DNA of 52,322 bases from contig JAEEVO010000009.1 in the NCBI GenBank assembly GCA_016290905.1, positions 1 to 52,322 of the forward strand, written 5' to 3'. Below are positions 8,447 through 18,380 of the stretch, in pieces; within the stretch, counting starts at the first letter, position 1, and every line of letters starts with the position of its first letter. The notes under the pieces were generated by a model. It saw only the letters and a list, made by a program, of their open reading frames with translations. It had not been told where the DNA came from and ran no database searches. The DNA is from Lachnospiraceae bacterium (GTDB lineage Bacteria > Bacillota > Clostridia > Lachnospirales > Lachnospiraceae). A program made the position numbers and the translations under genes.

Positions 8447-9631
8447 ATGATTTCAAAGAAGATGGAAAACATGGTTAAGAACGGTTCTGCTATCAGGGCA
8501 ATGTTTGAAGAAGGCAAAAAGATGGCAGCAAAATACGGCGCGGAAAATGTTTATGACTTTTCTTTGGGGAATCCCTCGGTTGAACCTCCGAAGGAGATAG
8601 AAGAAGCTGTAACTAAAGTGTTATCCGATTACAAACCCAACTATATTCACGGATATATGCTTAATGCCGGTTATGAAGAGGTAAGAGAAAAGATAGCTGA
8701 CAGCCTCAATAAGAGATTCGGTACCGCATTTGCGGCAAGAAATATAATCATGACAGTAGGTGCAGCCGGCGGCATGAATGTTATCATGAAATCACTTCTG
8801 AATCCGGGTGATGAGGTTGTTGTTTTCAGTCCTTATTTTGGTGAATATCGCAGCTATGCGTCAAATTTCGATGCAAAGATCGTGGAGATTTCTCCCGATA
8901 CGACCAGCTTCCAGCCCAAGCTTGACGAGTTTGAGGCAAAGCTCACCGATAAGACAAGGATTGTTATCGTTAACTCTCCCAACAACCCTACAGGAGTTGT
9001 TTATTCGGAGGATACAATAAAGAAGATTGCAGCCATACTTGAAAAGAAACAGAAGGAATTCGGTGCTCCCATTTATCTGCTTTCGGACGAGCCTTACAGA
9101 GAGCTCGCATTTGACGGCGTTGAGGTTCCTTATCTGACGAAATATTATAACAATACGATAGTAGGTTATTCCTTCAGCAAGTCGCTTTCTCTTCCCGGAG
9201 AGCGTATCGGATATCTGGTAATACCGGATGAGGCTGAGGATTCCGAAAATGTCATCTTGGCAGCAGGCGTTGCAACCAGGATACTGGGCTTTGTAAATGC
9301 ACCTTCGCTTATGCAGCTGGTTGTTTCAAAGTGCCTTGACGCCAAGGTTGATCTTGAGGTTTATAACAGGAACAGGGAGCTTTTATATAATTCCCTGATA
9401 GAATACGGATATGAGTGTGTTAAGCCCGAGGGAGCGTTCTATCTTTTCGTGAAGGCTCTTGAGGAGGATGACAAGGCGTTTGTCGCAAAGGCAAAGGAGC
9501 ACCGTCTCCTTATAGTTCCCGGTTCAACCTTCGGGTGTGCCGGATATGTAAGGATAGCATATTGCGTTGATTATGATATGATAAAGAGATCACTGCCCGA
9601 GTTCAAGGCTCTCGCTGAGGAGTATAAATAA
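8447..9631 (+). CDS. PLP-dependent class I/II aminotransferase (aspartate aminotransferase-like)
   Basis: 394 residues, full length for a fold-type I aminotransferase. The substrate-entry motif SLGNPSVEPP is at 39-48, the PNNPTG loop at 178-183 and the PLP-anchoring lysine in SFSKSLSLPGERIGY (Lys245). Such enzymes move an amino group between an amino acid and 2-oxoglutarate. The Lachnospiraceae form often stands beside amino acid genes, and the exact substrate is not determined by sequence. It is transcribed from a consensus promoter. The next gene begins one base after the stop, so the two aminotransferases are coupled. Confidence 0.88.
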   Translation: MISKKMENMVKNGSAIRAMFEEGKKMAAKYGAENVYDFSLGNPSVEPPKEIEEAVTKVLSDYKPNYIHGYMLNAGYEEVREKIADSLNKRFGTAFAARNIIMTVGAAGGMNVIMKSLLNPGDEVVVFSPYFGEYRSYASNFDAKIVEISPDTTSFQPKLDEFEAKLTDKTRIVIVNSPNNPTGVVYSEDTIKKIAAILEKKQKEFGAPIYLLSDEPYRELAFDGVEVPYLTKYYNNTIVGYSFSKSLSLPGERIGYLVIPDEAEDSENVILAAGVATRILGFVNAPSLMQLVVSKCLDAKVDLEVYNRNRELLYNSLIEYGYECVKPEGAFYLFVKALEEDDKAFVAKAKEHRLLIVPGSTFGCAGYVRIAYCVDYDMIKRSLPEFKALAEEYK

Positions 9632-9632
9632 T

Positions 9633-10685
9633 ATGGGATTTGAACAGAATTTGAGGAAGATAGCGCCTTATGTACCGGGAGAGCAGCCCGGGAACGTGAA
9701 CAAGGTGATAAAGCTTAATACAAATGAGAACCCGTATCCCGCAGCACCCGGGGCAGAGGAGATAGCATGTAATCTTAAAGATAAGGATATGCGTTTATAT
9801 CCTCCGACCGATGCAGGTAAGCTGTCAAGGGCTATTGCAGGATATTACGGGATTGATACGAAGAATATCTTTGTCGGAGTCGGTTCGGATGACGTTCTGG
9901 CTACGGCTTTCCTTACATGCTTTAATTCTCAGGTTCCGATATTGTTTCCGGATATCACATATTCGTTTTATGATGTCTGGGCGGAGCTTTACAAGATCCC
10001 TTATAAGCAGATCCCTGTTGATGAGGATTTTAAGATAAAAAAAGAGGATTATCTTCAGGAGAACGGCGGTATCGTTATAGCAAATCCGAATGCTCCTACC
10101 TCTTTGGCAATGCCGCTTGAGGACATAGAGTTTATAATAAAGAACAATCCGGATTCGGTTGTAATCATAGATGAGGCATATGTTGATTTCGGAGGGGAAA
10201 GCGCACTTCCGTTGTTAAAAAAGTATGATAATCTTATGGTAGTACAGACTTTCTCAAAGTCGAGATCGATGGCGGGAATGAGGATAGGCTATGCTTTTGC
10301 GGGCGACAGGATCATTCAGGCAATGAATGATGTTAAGTTCTCAATCAATTCATATACCATGAATTATCCCGCAGTAGAGATGGGCGTAGCCGCAATAGAG
10401 GATGAGGAATACTACAAGGCCACCATAGCAAAGATCGTAAAGACCCGCGAGAAGGCAAAGAAGGAATTTACGAAGCTCGGGTTTAAGGTTTTGGATTCAA
10501 AGACAAATTTTTTATTTATTTCACATAATGGGGTTAAGGCGGAGACCATTTTTGCCGATTTAAAGAAAAGAGGTATTTTCGTCCGTCACTGGAATAAACC
10601 GAGGATAGATAATTATCTGAGAGTTACGGTGGGAACCGATGCCCAGATGAAAAAACTGTTTGAGGCATTAAAGGAAATACTGTAA
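9633..10685 (+). CDS. Histidinol-phosphate aminotransferase-like enzyme
   Basis: 350 residues of the HisC-like aminotransferase group. LNTNENPYP (28-36), IANPNAPTS (149-157), VIIDEAYVDF (177-186) and TFSKSRSMAGMRIGY with PLP lysine Lys209 are HisC hallmarks, and the C-terminal NYLRVTVGT motif carries the phosphate-binding Arg. HisC converts imidazole-acetol phosphate to histidinol phosphate. No other his gene is near, so it may instead serve threonine-phosphate or aromatic substrates, as some paralogues do. The ribosome site AGGAG lies inside the end of the preceding gene, ten bases before the ATG. I leave the symbol open because isolated homologues are often not hisC. Confidence 0.8.
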   Translation: MGFEQNLRKIAPYVPGEQPGNVNKVIKLNTNENPYPAAPGAEEIACNLKDKDMRLYPPTDAGKLSRAIAGYYGIDTKNIFVGVGSDDVLATAFLTCFNSQVPILFPDITYSFYDVWAELYKIPYKQIPVDEDFKIKKEDYLQENGGIVIANPNAPTSLAMPLEDIEFIIKNNPDSVVIIDEAYVDFGGESALPLLKKYDNLMVVQTFSKSRSMAGMRIGYAFAGDRIIQAMNDVKFSINSYTMNYPAVEMGVAAIEDEEYYKATIAKIVKTREKAKKEFTKLGFKVLDSKTNFLFISHNGVKAETIFADLKKRGIFVRHWNKPRIDNYLRVTVGTDAQMKKLFEALKEIL

Positions 10686-10705
10686 AAGATTTTTGATTTT
10701 TTCGG

Positions 10706-11335
10706 ATGACAGGCAGTTTCAGGATGGAAAACAGGATAAATTATCATAAGGAGCTCGAGAAGGAAATGAGAAAATGGTCGGAGAAAGGTATTTGTCCGAC
10801 CTTACTTTTGCATTCCTGCTGCGCTCCCTGCAGCAGTTACTGCCTTGAATATCTTAACTCTGCTTGCAGGATAACGGCATTTTATTATAATCCGAATATT
10901 ACCGACTGGACGGAATATGAGCACAGGGTTTCGGAGCTTAAGCGCCTGATAGATGAGATGCCGATGGTAAACAGGGCGTCGTTTCTTGAAGGAGAGTACG
11001 AACCGGAGCTGTTCCTTGAAGCAGCAAAGGGACTTGAGGATGAGCCGGAGCGTGGGAAGAGATGTATTAAATGCTATGAACTGCGCTTAAGGAAGACCGC
11101 CGAGGAGGCAAAACGGGGCGGTTATGATTATTTTACGACAACGCTGACCATAAGTCCGTTAAAGGACGCACAGGTTTTGAATAATCTTGGGATACATCTC
11201 GGGGAAGAGTACGGTGTGAAGTACCTGCCCTCGGATTTTAAGAAAAACGGCGGATATCAGAGATCGATAGAGCTTTCGTCAAAGTACGGGCTTTACCGCC
11301 AGAACTACTGCGGCTGTGAGTTCTCACGCCGATAG
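10706..11335 (+). CDS. queH: Epoxyqueuosine reductase QueH
   Basis: 209 residues of the QueH (DUF208) family, which reduces epoxyqueuosine to queuosine in tRNA, a non-homologous replacement for QueG. The HSCCAPCSSYC motif (about 31-41) and later CIKCYELR and NYCGCEF supply the cysteines expected for the iron-sulfur and metal sites. The core TTTLTISPLKDAQVLNNLG is family-typical. A second ATG at 10724 (MENRINYH) could be the true start; neither has a clear ribosome site. The gene follows the HisC-like gene by 20 bases and is probably co-transcribed. Confidence 0.9.
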   Translation: MTGSFRMENRINYHKELEKEMRKWSEKGICPTLLLHSCCAPCSSYCLEYLNSACRITAFYYNPNITDWTEYEHRVSELKRLIDEMPMVNRASFLEGEYEPELFLEAAKGLEDEPERGKRCIKCYELRLRKTAEEAKRGGYDYFTTTLTISPLKDAQVLNNLGIHLGEEYGVKYLPSDFKKNGGYQRSIELSSKYGLYRQNYCGCEFSRR

Positions 11336-11383
11336 AGAAAAAATTGAAGAAGTCTGACTTATTTTGGGGAAAAGGAGAACGGC

Positions 11384-12391
11384 ATGGAGATTTCTGTAAG
11401 AAGAATGCAGGAAATGCGTGAACATGAATACTTAAGTCCCTATGCGACTTTCAGTGACAGATCCAAGGGACGCAGGATAGACGAGCCCCAGTGCGACATC
11501 AGGACGTGCTTTGAGAGGGACCGCGACAGGATCATCCATTCAAAAGCATTCCGGCGTCTTAACGGAAAAACCCAGGTTTTCTTAACACCCCAGGGCGATC
11601 ATTACAGGACAAGAATGACTCATACGCTGGAGGTTTCTCAGATTGCGAGGACCATTGCCAAGGCGTTGCGTCTGAACGAGGATCTGACCGAGGCCATAGC
11701 TTTGGGACACGATCTTGGGCATACGCCTTTCGGACATGCCGGAGAAAGGGCACTTAACAGTGTTTGTCCCGGAGGGTTTGAACACCATCTCCAGAGTATA
11801 CGTATTGTAGAATTCATAGAGAAGAAAAACGGAAAGACCATGAATCTTTCATGGGAGGTTAAGGACGGTATCGAAAATCATCAGACGGAAGGCCATCCTG
11901 CAACCCTTGAAGGAAAAATAGTAAGGCTTTCCGATAAGATAGCATATGTGAATCATGATATTGATGATGCGGTAAGGGGGCATATAATAGAGGAAAAAGA
12001 TATCCCGAAAGCTTATACGGATATTCTCGGCAATTCCTTAAGCAGCCGTTTGAATACCATGATACACGATATAGTTTCAAACAGTGAGGGCAAGAACGAT
12101 ATCATCATGTCGGATAAGATTTATGACACGATGCAGGCCTTAAGGAAATTCATGTTTGAAAATGTATATACGAATCCGATAGCAAAGGGGCAGGAAAAAA
12201 AGGCCGAAAAGATGCTGATAGATATGTTTGAGTATTATGTGGAGCATCCCGAAGCCCTCCCCGAGGAACACCGTAACGCTCCGGAAGGCAGGGAGAGAGC
12301 AGTTGCCGACTACATTGCATGCATGACCGACCGTTATGCGGTAGCGAAATACAACGAACTCATGGTTCCCACCGGCTGGCAGGTTTTTTGA
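11384..12391 (+). CDS. dgt: Deoxyguanosinetriphosphate triphosphohydrolase-like protein (dGTPase)
   Basis: 335 residues of the HD-domain dGTPase family, which cleaves dNTPs to the nucleoside and triphosphate. The metal site is visible: RMTHTLEVSQIARTIA supplies the first His, and ALGHDLGHTPFGHAGE supplies the HD pair and following His. RLNGKTQVF and HRTRMTH-like context match the clostridial form. AAAAGGAG precedes the ATG. In Firmicutes this gene is commonly just upstream of dnaG and rpoD, as here (17-base gap), which supports the call. The real substrate may be several dNTPs. Confidence 0.92.
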   Translation: MEISVRRMQEMREHEYLSPYATFSDRSKGRRIDEPQCDIRTCFERDRDRIIHSKAFRRLNGKTQVFLTPQGDHYRTRMTHTLEVSQIARTIAKALRLNEDLTEAIALGHDLGHTPFGHAGERALNSVCPGGFEHHLQSIRIVEFIEKKNGKTMNLSWEVKDGIENHQTEGHPATLEGKIVRLSDKIAYVNHDIDDAVRGHIIEEKDIPKAYTDILGNSLSSRLNTMIHDIVSNSEGKNDIIMSDKIYDTMQALRKFMFENVYTNPIAKGQEKKAEKMLIDMFEYYVEHPEALPEEHRNAPEGRERAVADYIACMTDRYAVAKYNELMVPTGWQVF

Positions 12392-12408
12392 GCTAAAGGA
12401 GGGTTCCG

Positions 12409-14208
12409 ATGCCATTTGACAATGATATAGTCGATCAGGTGCGTTCGTCAAACGATATAGTGGATGTTGTATCTTCCTATGTTCCGCTGAAAAAGATAGG
12501 GGCCAGATACAGGGGGCTTTGCCCTTTTCACAATGAAAAGACCCCGTCCTTTTATGTAAACGGGAGCATGAAAATATTCAAGTGTTTCGGTTGCGGAGAA
12601 AGCGGAGATGTTTTCAGCTTTATAGAGAAGATAGAAAATGTCGGATTCTATGAGGCACTTGAGATACTTGCAAAGAGAGCCGGTATAACTCTTCCCGAAC
12701 GTAAATATGACAGCGAGGGAGCTGCAAGGCGAAGCCTTAAGGAGAGTATAGCGGTCATAAATAAAGAAGCGGCCACATATTATTATATGATGCTGCGCGG
12801 ACCTAAAGGGACAAAGGCCTACGAATATCTGAAAAACCGCGGGCTATCCGATGACACGATGCGGAATTTCGGACTCGGGTTCGCAGGGAATTACTCGAAC
12901 GGACTGTATAATTACTTAAAGGAAAAAGGCCATTCGGATGATGAGTTAAGCAAGAGCGGGCTCTTTTCCATGGGTGAAAAGGGTATTTACGACAAATTCT
13001 GGGACAGGGTAATATTCCCCATCATGGATGTGAAGGGAAGGGTGATCGCTTTCGGCGGAAGGATCATGAGCAAAGCCGAGAATGCACCCAAATACCTGAA
13101 TTCTCCCGAAACGGAGCTGTTCCTTAAAAGTGAGAACCTGTACGGACTTCATATCGCTAAAAAGACAAAAGAAAAGTTTTTCCTTTTGTGTGAGGGATAT
13201 ATGGATGTGATCGCCCTGCATCAGGCAGGCTTCAATAATGCGGTCGCATCGTTAGGTACTTCGCTTACGGAACGTCAGGCGAAGAAGATAAAAGGCTATA
13301 CCGATAACGTGGTCATTACCTATGACAGTGACAGCCCAGGTAAAAATGCCGCAAAGCGTGCCATACCGATCCTTAAGAACGAGGGCTTGAATGTCAGGAT
13401 ACTGGACATGACTCCTTACAAGGATCCTGATGAGCTGATAGTCGCAAAGGGCGCCGACGAATACAGAAAGAGGATAGAGCAGGCGGTAAACGGCTTTGAT
13501 TTCGAGGCTAAGCTCCTTGAGGAATCGCACGATCTGGAGGATCCCGATTCGAAGACGCAGTTTGACCACAGGATAGCAGAGACCATAGCAAGGATTGACG
13601 ATCCTTTGGCGAGAAACAACCATATAAACGCCGCAGCAAAGAAATACAATATAGATGCTGTAGAGCTTAAAAGGCTTGTAAACAGTATCGGGTCGGCGCT
13701 TAAGATACAGGAAGAAAACGAGAAGATAAAGACTGAGCTGAAAAAGACAAGGGAAATTAAACCCGACGCAGCCCGTAAGAATACGGAATGTCTTTTACTG
13801 AATACGATCATCCAGTACAAGAATGCATATCTTGCAATTAAGGATGTGCTTAAACCGGATGATTTTCCGGACGAGACGGAACAAAAAATTTATGATTTTA
13901 TCTGTAAGGATTACGAAAGAACCGGATCGGCAGTGGGTGCCGGTATTATCGATAAATTCGAGGAAGCCGAAGAGCGCAAAAAGGTGGCAGACATACTGAT
14001 GGTATCCGGTGATTTTGAAGATACAAACGAGGATGAAAGGAGGAAAGCATTCGCTGATTATGTGACAGCCGTAAAGAAAGCGGCGATTGACCGTAAGGCC
14101 GGGGAAGCGATGAGCGCAGGAGACGGTGAAAGACTCAAGGTCTTGATCACCGAAGAGGATAGCCTCGGGAGCCTTAGGAAAAAGCTGCTAAGTATCGATC
14201 TGTCGTAG
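12409..14208 (+). CDS. dnaG: DNA primase
   Basis: 599 residues. The CHC2 zinc finger is at the N-terminus with Cys38, His41, Cys59 and Cys62 in [13 protein letters not shown] and [11 protein letters not shown]. The catalytic core has the TOPRIM motifs [12 protein letters not shown] (about 258-269) and [15 protein letters not shown] (about 304-318). The C-terminal part would contact the DnaB helicase. It makes the RNA primers for replication at the fork. A strong AAAGGAGG lies before the ATG. It sits in the classic dgt-dnaG-rpoD macromolecular synthesis order. The downstream rpoD start is only two bases after the stop. Confidence 0.96.
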   Translation: MPFDNDIVDQVRSSNDIVDVVSSYVPLKKIGARYRGLCPFHNEKTPSFYVNGSMKIFKCFGCGESGDVFSFIEKIENVGFYEALEILAKRAGITLPERKYDSEGAARRSLKESIAVINKEAATYYYMMLRGPKGTKAYEYLKNRGLSDDTMRNFGLGFAGNYSNGLYNYLKEKGHSDDELSKSGLFSMGEKGIYDKFWDRVIFPIMDVKGRVIAFGGRIMSKAENAPKYLNSPETELFLKSENLYGLHIAKKTKEKFFLLCEGYMDVIALHQAGFNNAVASLGTSLTERQAKKIKGYTDNVVITYDSDSPGKNAAKRAIPILKNEGLNVRILDMTPYKDPDELIVAKGADEYRKRIEQAVNGFDFEAKLLEESHDLEDPDSKTQFDHRIAETIARIDDPLARNNHINAAAKKYNIDAVELKRLVNSIGSALKIQEENEKIKTELKKTREIKPDAARKNTECLLLNTIIQYKNAYLAIKDVLKPDDFPDETEQKIYDFICKDYERTGSAVGAGIIDKFEEAEERKKVADILMVSGDFEDTNEDERRKAFADYVTAVKKAAIDRKAGEAMSAGDGERLKVLITEEDSLGSLRKKLLSIDLS

Positions 14209-14210
14209 CG

Positions 14211-15476
14211 ATGCAAAAGAGTATGGACCAGCAGGGACAGCAGAAGCTCCAGGAAAAGCTTAAGGAACTTCTGAGCATGGCAAAAAAGAAAAAGAACGTT
14301 CTCGAGTATCAGGAGGTTAATGATTTTTTCAATGATATGGAGCTGACTGAGGATCAGATAAACCATGTCTACGATTTCCTGGACAATAACGGAGTTGATA
14401 TGCTCAGGGGATCGGTTTCCGATGACGATGACATTTTAGACGGTCTCGATCTCATGTCCGGAGATGAAGAGGATATCGATATCGAGAACATCGACCTTTC
14501 CATTCCCGAAGGGATCAGCATTGAGGATCCTGTAAGGATGTACCTTAAGGAAATCGGAAAAGTCCAGCTATTAAGCGCGGATGAAGAGATTCATCTTGCC
14601 AAGGTAATAGAAGACGGATTTGAGATCAAACAGAGGTGCCACGAGCTTGAAAAGAAGCTTCGCAAGCCGGAGAGCCCGGAAGTAAAAGAGGAGCTTACAA
14701 AGAAGCTTGAAGCTTTAAAGAAGGACGGAAAGAAAAAGATAGATGCGGGAGAGGCTGCAAAGAAGCGTCTTGCCGAGGCAAATCTCAGACTTGTCGTATC
14801 CATCGCTAAAAGATATGTCGGAAGAGGCATGCAGTTCCTTGATCTGATCCAGGAGGGTAATCTGGGTCTGATAAAGGCTGTAGAGAAATTTGATTACAAT
14901 AAGGGCTATAAGTTCAGTACTTATGCCACATGGTGGATACGTCAGGCCATCACAAGAGCGATCGCCGATCAGGCACGTACCATAAGGATCCCGGTTCATA
15001 TGGTTGAGACCATTAACAGGCTGATGCGTACACAGAGGACTCTTCTGCAGGAGCTCGGGCGTGAACCAACCCTTGAGGAAGTTGCAAAGGAAATGAAGAT
15101 GCCCGTGGAAAGAGTTGCTGAAATCCAGAAGATATCTCAGGAACCTGTTTCCTTAGAGACTCCCATCGGTGAAGAAGAGGACAGCCATCTTGGTGATTTC
15201 ATTCAGGACGACAATGTTCCGATGCCTGCTGATGCAGCTGCGTACACTTTGCTTAAGGAACAGCTCCTTGATGTTCTCGGAACCCTGACCGACCGTGAGC
15301 AGAGAGTCTTGAGGCTGCGTTTCGGTCTTGATGACGGAAGGGCAAGAACTCTTGAAGAGGTCGGGAAGGTATTTGATGTTACGCGTGAACGTATCCGTCA
15401 GATAGAGGCTAAGGCTTTAAGAAAGCTCAGACATCCGAGCCGAAGCAGGAAGCTCAGAGATTTCCTGGAGCAGTAA
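14211..15476 (+). CDS. rpoD: Primary sigma factor RpoD (sigma-A)
   Basis: 421 residues, the usual length for a Firmicute sigma-A plus an acidic spacer. Region 1.1 is at the N-terminus, with an Asp/Glu-rich patch near 65-90. [16 protein letters not shown] begins region 1.2. [19 protein letters not shown] and [14 protein letters not shown] are region 2, which reads the -10 element. Region 3 follows, and [20 protein letters not shown] is the region 4.2 helix-turn-helix for the -35. No clear ribosome site precedes ATG 14211 or the alternative ATG 14223, so translation is probably coupled to dnaG. The near-consensus promoters across the window are what this factor should read. Confidence 0.96.
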   Translation: MQKSMDQQGQQKLQEKLKELLSMAKKKKNVLEYQEVNDFFNDMELTEDQINHVYDFLDNNGVDMLRGSVSDDDDILDGLDLMSGDEEDIDIENIDLSIPEGISIEDPVRMYLKEIGKVQLLSADEEIHLAKVIEDGFEIKQRCHELEKKLRKPESPEVKEELTKKLEALKKDGKKKIDAGEAAKKRLAEANLRLVVSIAKRYVGRGMQFLDLIQEGNLGLIKAVEKFDYNKGYKFSTYATWWIRQAITRAIADQARTIRIPVHMVETINRLMRTQRTLLQELGREPTLEEVAKEMKMPVERVAEIQKISQEPVSLETPIGEEEDSHLGDFIQDDNVPMPADAAAYTLLKEQLLDVLGTLTDREQRVLRLRFGLDDGRARTLEEVGKVFDVTRERIRQIEAKALRKLRHPSRSRKLRDFLEQ

Positions 15477-16219
15477 TGATCAGGGACAACATAAAACTGA
15501 GCGACAGGCTGATGATGTCTGTTAACATGGTAACAAATGGGTATTCTGTAGCGGATGTCGGATGTGATCACGCACATACCTGCATATATCTTGTAAAAAA
15601 GGGTATTGCGCCAAGGTGTGTGGCAATGGATGTCCGGAAGGGTCCTTTATCTCATGCGGATGCCAATATCAGGCTGTACGGTCTTGAAGGCTGCATTACC
15701 ACAAGGCTTTCGGATGGGCTTGACAATCTGGCAGAGTGCGAGACGGATGCCGTGATCATTTCCGGTATCGGTGGGACTTTAATGGTTCAGATACTCGAAA
15801 AAGGATTAAATAAAGCTGCGGCTGCAAAGGAGCTGATCCTTCAGCCGCAGTCGGATATAGGAATGGTAAGGCGTTTCCTGCGTGAAAACGGTTTTGTTAT
15901 TGTTTCCGAAGCTATGGTAAAGGAAACGGGAAAGTTTTACAACGCCATAAAGGGTGTGCCCTGTGGCAACAAAGTCTGTGAGAAAAATGCCGACGAGGAA
16001 GTCTTTGATGAATTCGGAAGGCTTCTTTTAGAAGGAAAGGATCCCGTGCTTTCGGAATTCCTTCAGGTCATGCAACAGAAAACCGAAAGAGTGCTTGGCA
16101 GGATCAAAGAGGAGGGCTCGGAGGAAAGCGTGGAGAAAAAAGCCTTTTTTGAAAACTACGGAAGGCTTATAGAAAAGGCAAAGCTTTTTTATACCGTGAA
16201 AACGGAAAAAATAAAGTGA
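15476..16219 (+). CDS. trmK: tRNA (adenine(22)-N1)-methyltransferase
   Basis: 247 residues of the TrmK family, which uses SAM to methylate N1 of A22 in tRNA. LSDRLMMSVNMVTNGYSVADVGCDHAH (split motif: LSDRL, then DVGCDHAH) forms the SAM pocket. VAMDVRKGPLSHA, TRLSDGL and ISGIGGTLMVQIL are family signatures, and LILQPQSD is the catalytic-site motif. The start overlaps the rpoD stop by one base (TAATG). In many Firmicutes a Nif3-like gene follows trmK; here it is absent and a nucleoside kinase comes next. Confidence 0.92.
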   Translation: MIRDNIKLSDRLMMSVNMVTNGYSVADVGCDHAHTCIYLVKKGIAPRCVAMDVRKGPLSHADANIRLYGLEGCITTRLSDGLDNLAECETDAVIISGIGGTLMVQILEKGLNKAAAAKELILQPQSDIGMVRRFLRENGFVIVSEAMVKETGKFYNAIKGVPCGNKVCEKNADEEVFDEFGRLLLEGKDPVLSEFLQVMQQKTERVLGRIKEEGSEESVEKKAFFENYGRLIEKAKLFYTVKTEKIK

Positions 16220-16233
16220 AAAGGAGAAGATGA

Positions 16234-17895
16234 ATGGGGAATTGCAAGGTTACGGTAAACGGGGTTACGGTAGAGTATGAAAAAGGTGCCGCATACTTGG
16301 AGGTGGCGGACGATTACCGGGAAAAGCAGGATGGTGACATAATCCTCTGTACTGTAGATGGGAAGTTATGCGAGCTTAACAAACGGATCGAGGAAGACTG
16401 CACCGTAAGCTTTATTACCACAGGAGAGACCATAGGTTACGAGACATATTGCAGAGGTATCATTTTCCTGATGCTTAAGGCTTTCGACAATGTGTTCGGA
16501 AAAGAGAAGATAAGTAAGATTTCCGTGGAGCACACACTCGGAAGGGCTATATACTGTGATTATGAGGGCAGCCTTACCCTTGACGATAACATGCTTGCGC
16601 AGGTAAAGGCAGAGATGAAAGCACTTGTCGGTGCGAATATTCCCATTATCAAGCATTCTGAAAAGACGGGCAAGGTCATAAAGATGTTCAGGAAACTGGG
16701 AATGCTTGACAAGGTTAAGCTTTTCAAGTACAGGAGCGCATCCACGACAAATTACTATGAGCTTGACGGATTTGTGGACTATTTCTATGGATATATGCCC
16801 GCAACTACAGGTATTCTTAAGTATTTTGACCTCCAGCTATATGATGAGGGATTTGTGATACTTACTCCCGATCCCACAAATCCACAGGTGGTATGTGCGC
16901 TTAATGACAGACCGATGCTTTTCAAAACCCAGCATGAGGCAAATGAATGGGGAAAGATAATGGGTCTGGAGTGTGTCGGAGACTTAAATGAGCAGATCTG
17001 TAACGGAGATATAGAAGACCTGCTCCTTGTTCAGGAAGCTCTTCAGGAGAAGAGGATAGGTGATATCGCACAGCAGATAAAGGACCGGGGCGGTGTTAAA
17101 TTTGTTATGATCGCAGGACCTTCTTCTTCGGGTAAGACCACCTTCTCACACAGACTTTCCGTTCAGCTGAGGACCCTGGGGTTCAAGCCCCATCCCGTGG
17201 CACTGGATAATTATTTCAAGAACAGGGAAGATACACCGAAGGATGAGAATGGCAATTACAATTTTGAATGTCTCGAAGCCATCGACGTCGAAGGCTTTAA
17301 CAAGGATATGCTTGCACTCTTAAAGGGCGAGACCGTTCAGATGCCTAGTTTTAACTTTAAGGTCGGAAAACGCGAATACAAGGGTAATACCCTTAAGCTC
17401 AACAAGGGTGACATCCTGGTCATCGAAGGAATACACGGGTTAAATGATGCATTGTCCTACTCGCTTCCGAAGGAAAGCAAATTTAAGATCTATATAAGTG
17501 CGCTCACACAGCTGAATATAGATGAACATAACAGGATCCCGACCACAACGACGAGACTTATCAGACGTATAGTAAGGGACGCAAGGACAAGAGGAACTTC
17601 CGCGCAGGGGACAATTGCAATGTGGTATTCCGTAAGGCGCGGTGAGGAGGAGAATATCTTCCCGTTCCAGGAGCAGGCAGACTGTATGTTCAATTCTGCA
17701 CTCGTATATGAGCTTGCAGTTCTTAAACAATATGCGGAACCGCTTCTCTTCGGAATAGGCGAGGATGAACCGGAGTATCAGGAAGCAAACAAGCTTTTGA
17801 AGTTTTTGAAATACTTCCTCGGCATATCAAGTGAAGGGCTCCCGCATAATTCCATCGTCAGGGAATTTGTCGGCGGAAGCGTATTTCCTGTTTGA
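16234..17895 (+). CDS. Nucleoside (uridine-type) kinase with N-terminal TGS-like domain
   Basis: 553 residues. The first 60 form a ubiquitin-like TGS domain. A middle part with HTLGRAIYC resembles the second additional domain seen in threonyl-tRNA synthetase. The C-terminal half is a P-loop uridine kinase/phosphoribulokinase-type domain with GPSSSGKTTF at about 295-304, DNYFKN and IEGIHGLND. The fusion is characteristic of Clostridia and is annotated as a nucleoside kinase; the nucleoside it uses is inferred. AAGGAG is 8 bases before the ATG, and the gene lies 14 bases after trmK in the same unit. A hairpin and rnpB follow. Confidence 0.88.
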   Translation: MGNCKVTVNGVTVEYEKGAAYLEVADDYREKQDGDIILCTVDGKLCELNKRIEEDCTVSFITTGETIGYETYCRGIIFLMLKAFDNVFGKEKISKISVEHTLGRAIYCDYEGSLTLDDNMLAQVKAEMKALVGANIPIIKHSEKTGKVIKMFRKLGMLDKVKLFKYRSASTTNYYELDGFVDYFYGYMPATTGILKYFDLQLYDEGFVILTPDPTNPQVVCALNDRPMLFKTQHEANEWGKIMGLECVGDLNEQICNGDIEDLLLVQEALQEKRIGDIAQQIKDRGGVKFVMIAGPSSSGKTTFSHRLSVQLRTLGFKPHPVALDNYFKNREDTPKDENGNYNFECLEAIDVEGFNKDMLALLKGETVQMPSFNFKVGKREYKGNTLKLNKGDILVIEGIHGLNDALSYSLPKESKFKIYISALTQLNIDEHNRIPTTTTRLIRRIVRDARTRGTSAQGTIAMWYSVRRGEEENIFPFQEQADCMFNSALVYELAVLKQYAEPLLFGIGEDEPEYQEANKLLKFLKYFLGISSEGLPHNSIVREFVGGSVFPV

Positions 17896-17921
17896 TAAGT
17901 TTAGAATTTGAGGTGTTTGCA

Positions 17922-17954
17922 GGATTGCGAGAGTTGCTTGCAACGAAGCAATCC
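17922..17954. other. Competing inverted repeats just upstream of rnpB
   Basis: GGATTGC (17922-17928) pairs with GCAATCC (17948-17954), while the inner TTGCTT (17934-17939) pairs with AAGCAA (17946-17951). The two hairpins overlap, so only one can form. There is no T run. It may be a weak terminator, an operator, or part of the rnpB promoter: TTGCTT, 16 bp, TATCAT at 17956-17961. Confidence 0.35.
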
Positions 17955-17976
17955 GTATCATAAGTATGTTTTACAT

Positions 17977-18350
17977 GAGCAGCACGGATGGTCGCGACAG
18001 GTGCCAAGGCTTTATGCCCCACACATCGTTGAGGAAAGTCCGGGCTTCACAGGGCAGGGTGCCGGATAACATCCGGTGGAGGTGACTCCCAGGAAAGTGC
18101 AACAGAAATGATACCGCCGTCTTTGACGGTAAGGGTGGAATGGCGGTGTAAGAGACCACCGGTTTTCCGGTAACGGAAAATGCTGTGTAAACCCCACTCG
18201 AAGCAAGACCAAACAGAGAACCATACGGCGGCCCGTCGTGTTCTCGGGTAGGTTGCGTTCCGGTTCGGGAACGGATCGGAGGAGCTGTCCGGTAACGGGC
18301 AGTCTAGATAGATGACCATCTATTACATAACCCGGCTTATAGTGCTGCTC
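17977..18350 (+). ncRNA. rnpB: RNase P RNA, bacterial class A
   Basis: The catalytic RNA of ribonuclease P, which trims the 5' ends of tRNA precursors together with the RnpA protein. The conserved core is plain: GAGGAAAGTCCGGGCT near the 5' side, CAACAGAAA, GTAAACCCCACTCG and the closing GATAGATGACCATC with ACATAACCCGGCTTAT. The ends GAGCAGCAC (17977-17985) and GTGCTGCTC (18342-18350) pair perfectly as helix P1 and define the boundaries. About 374 nt, normal for class A. Confidence 0.95.
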
Positions 18351-18380
18351 TAATTAATAAAGATCACGGCGAGGTTTTAA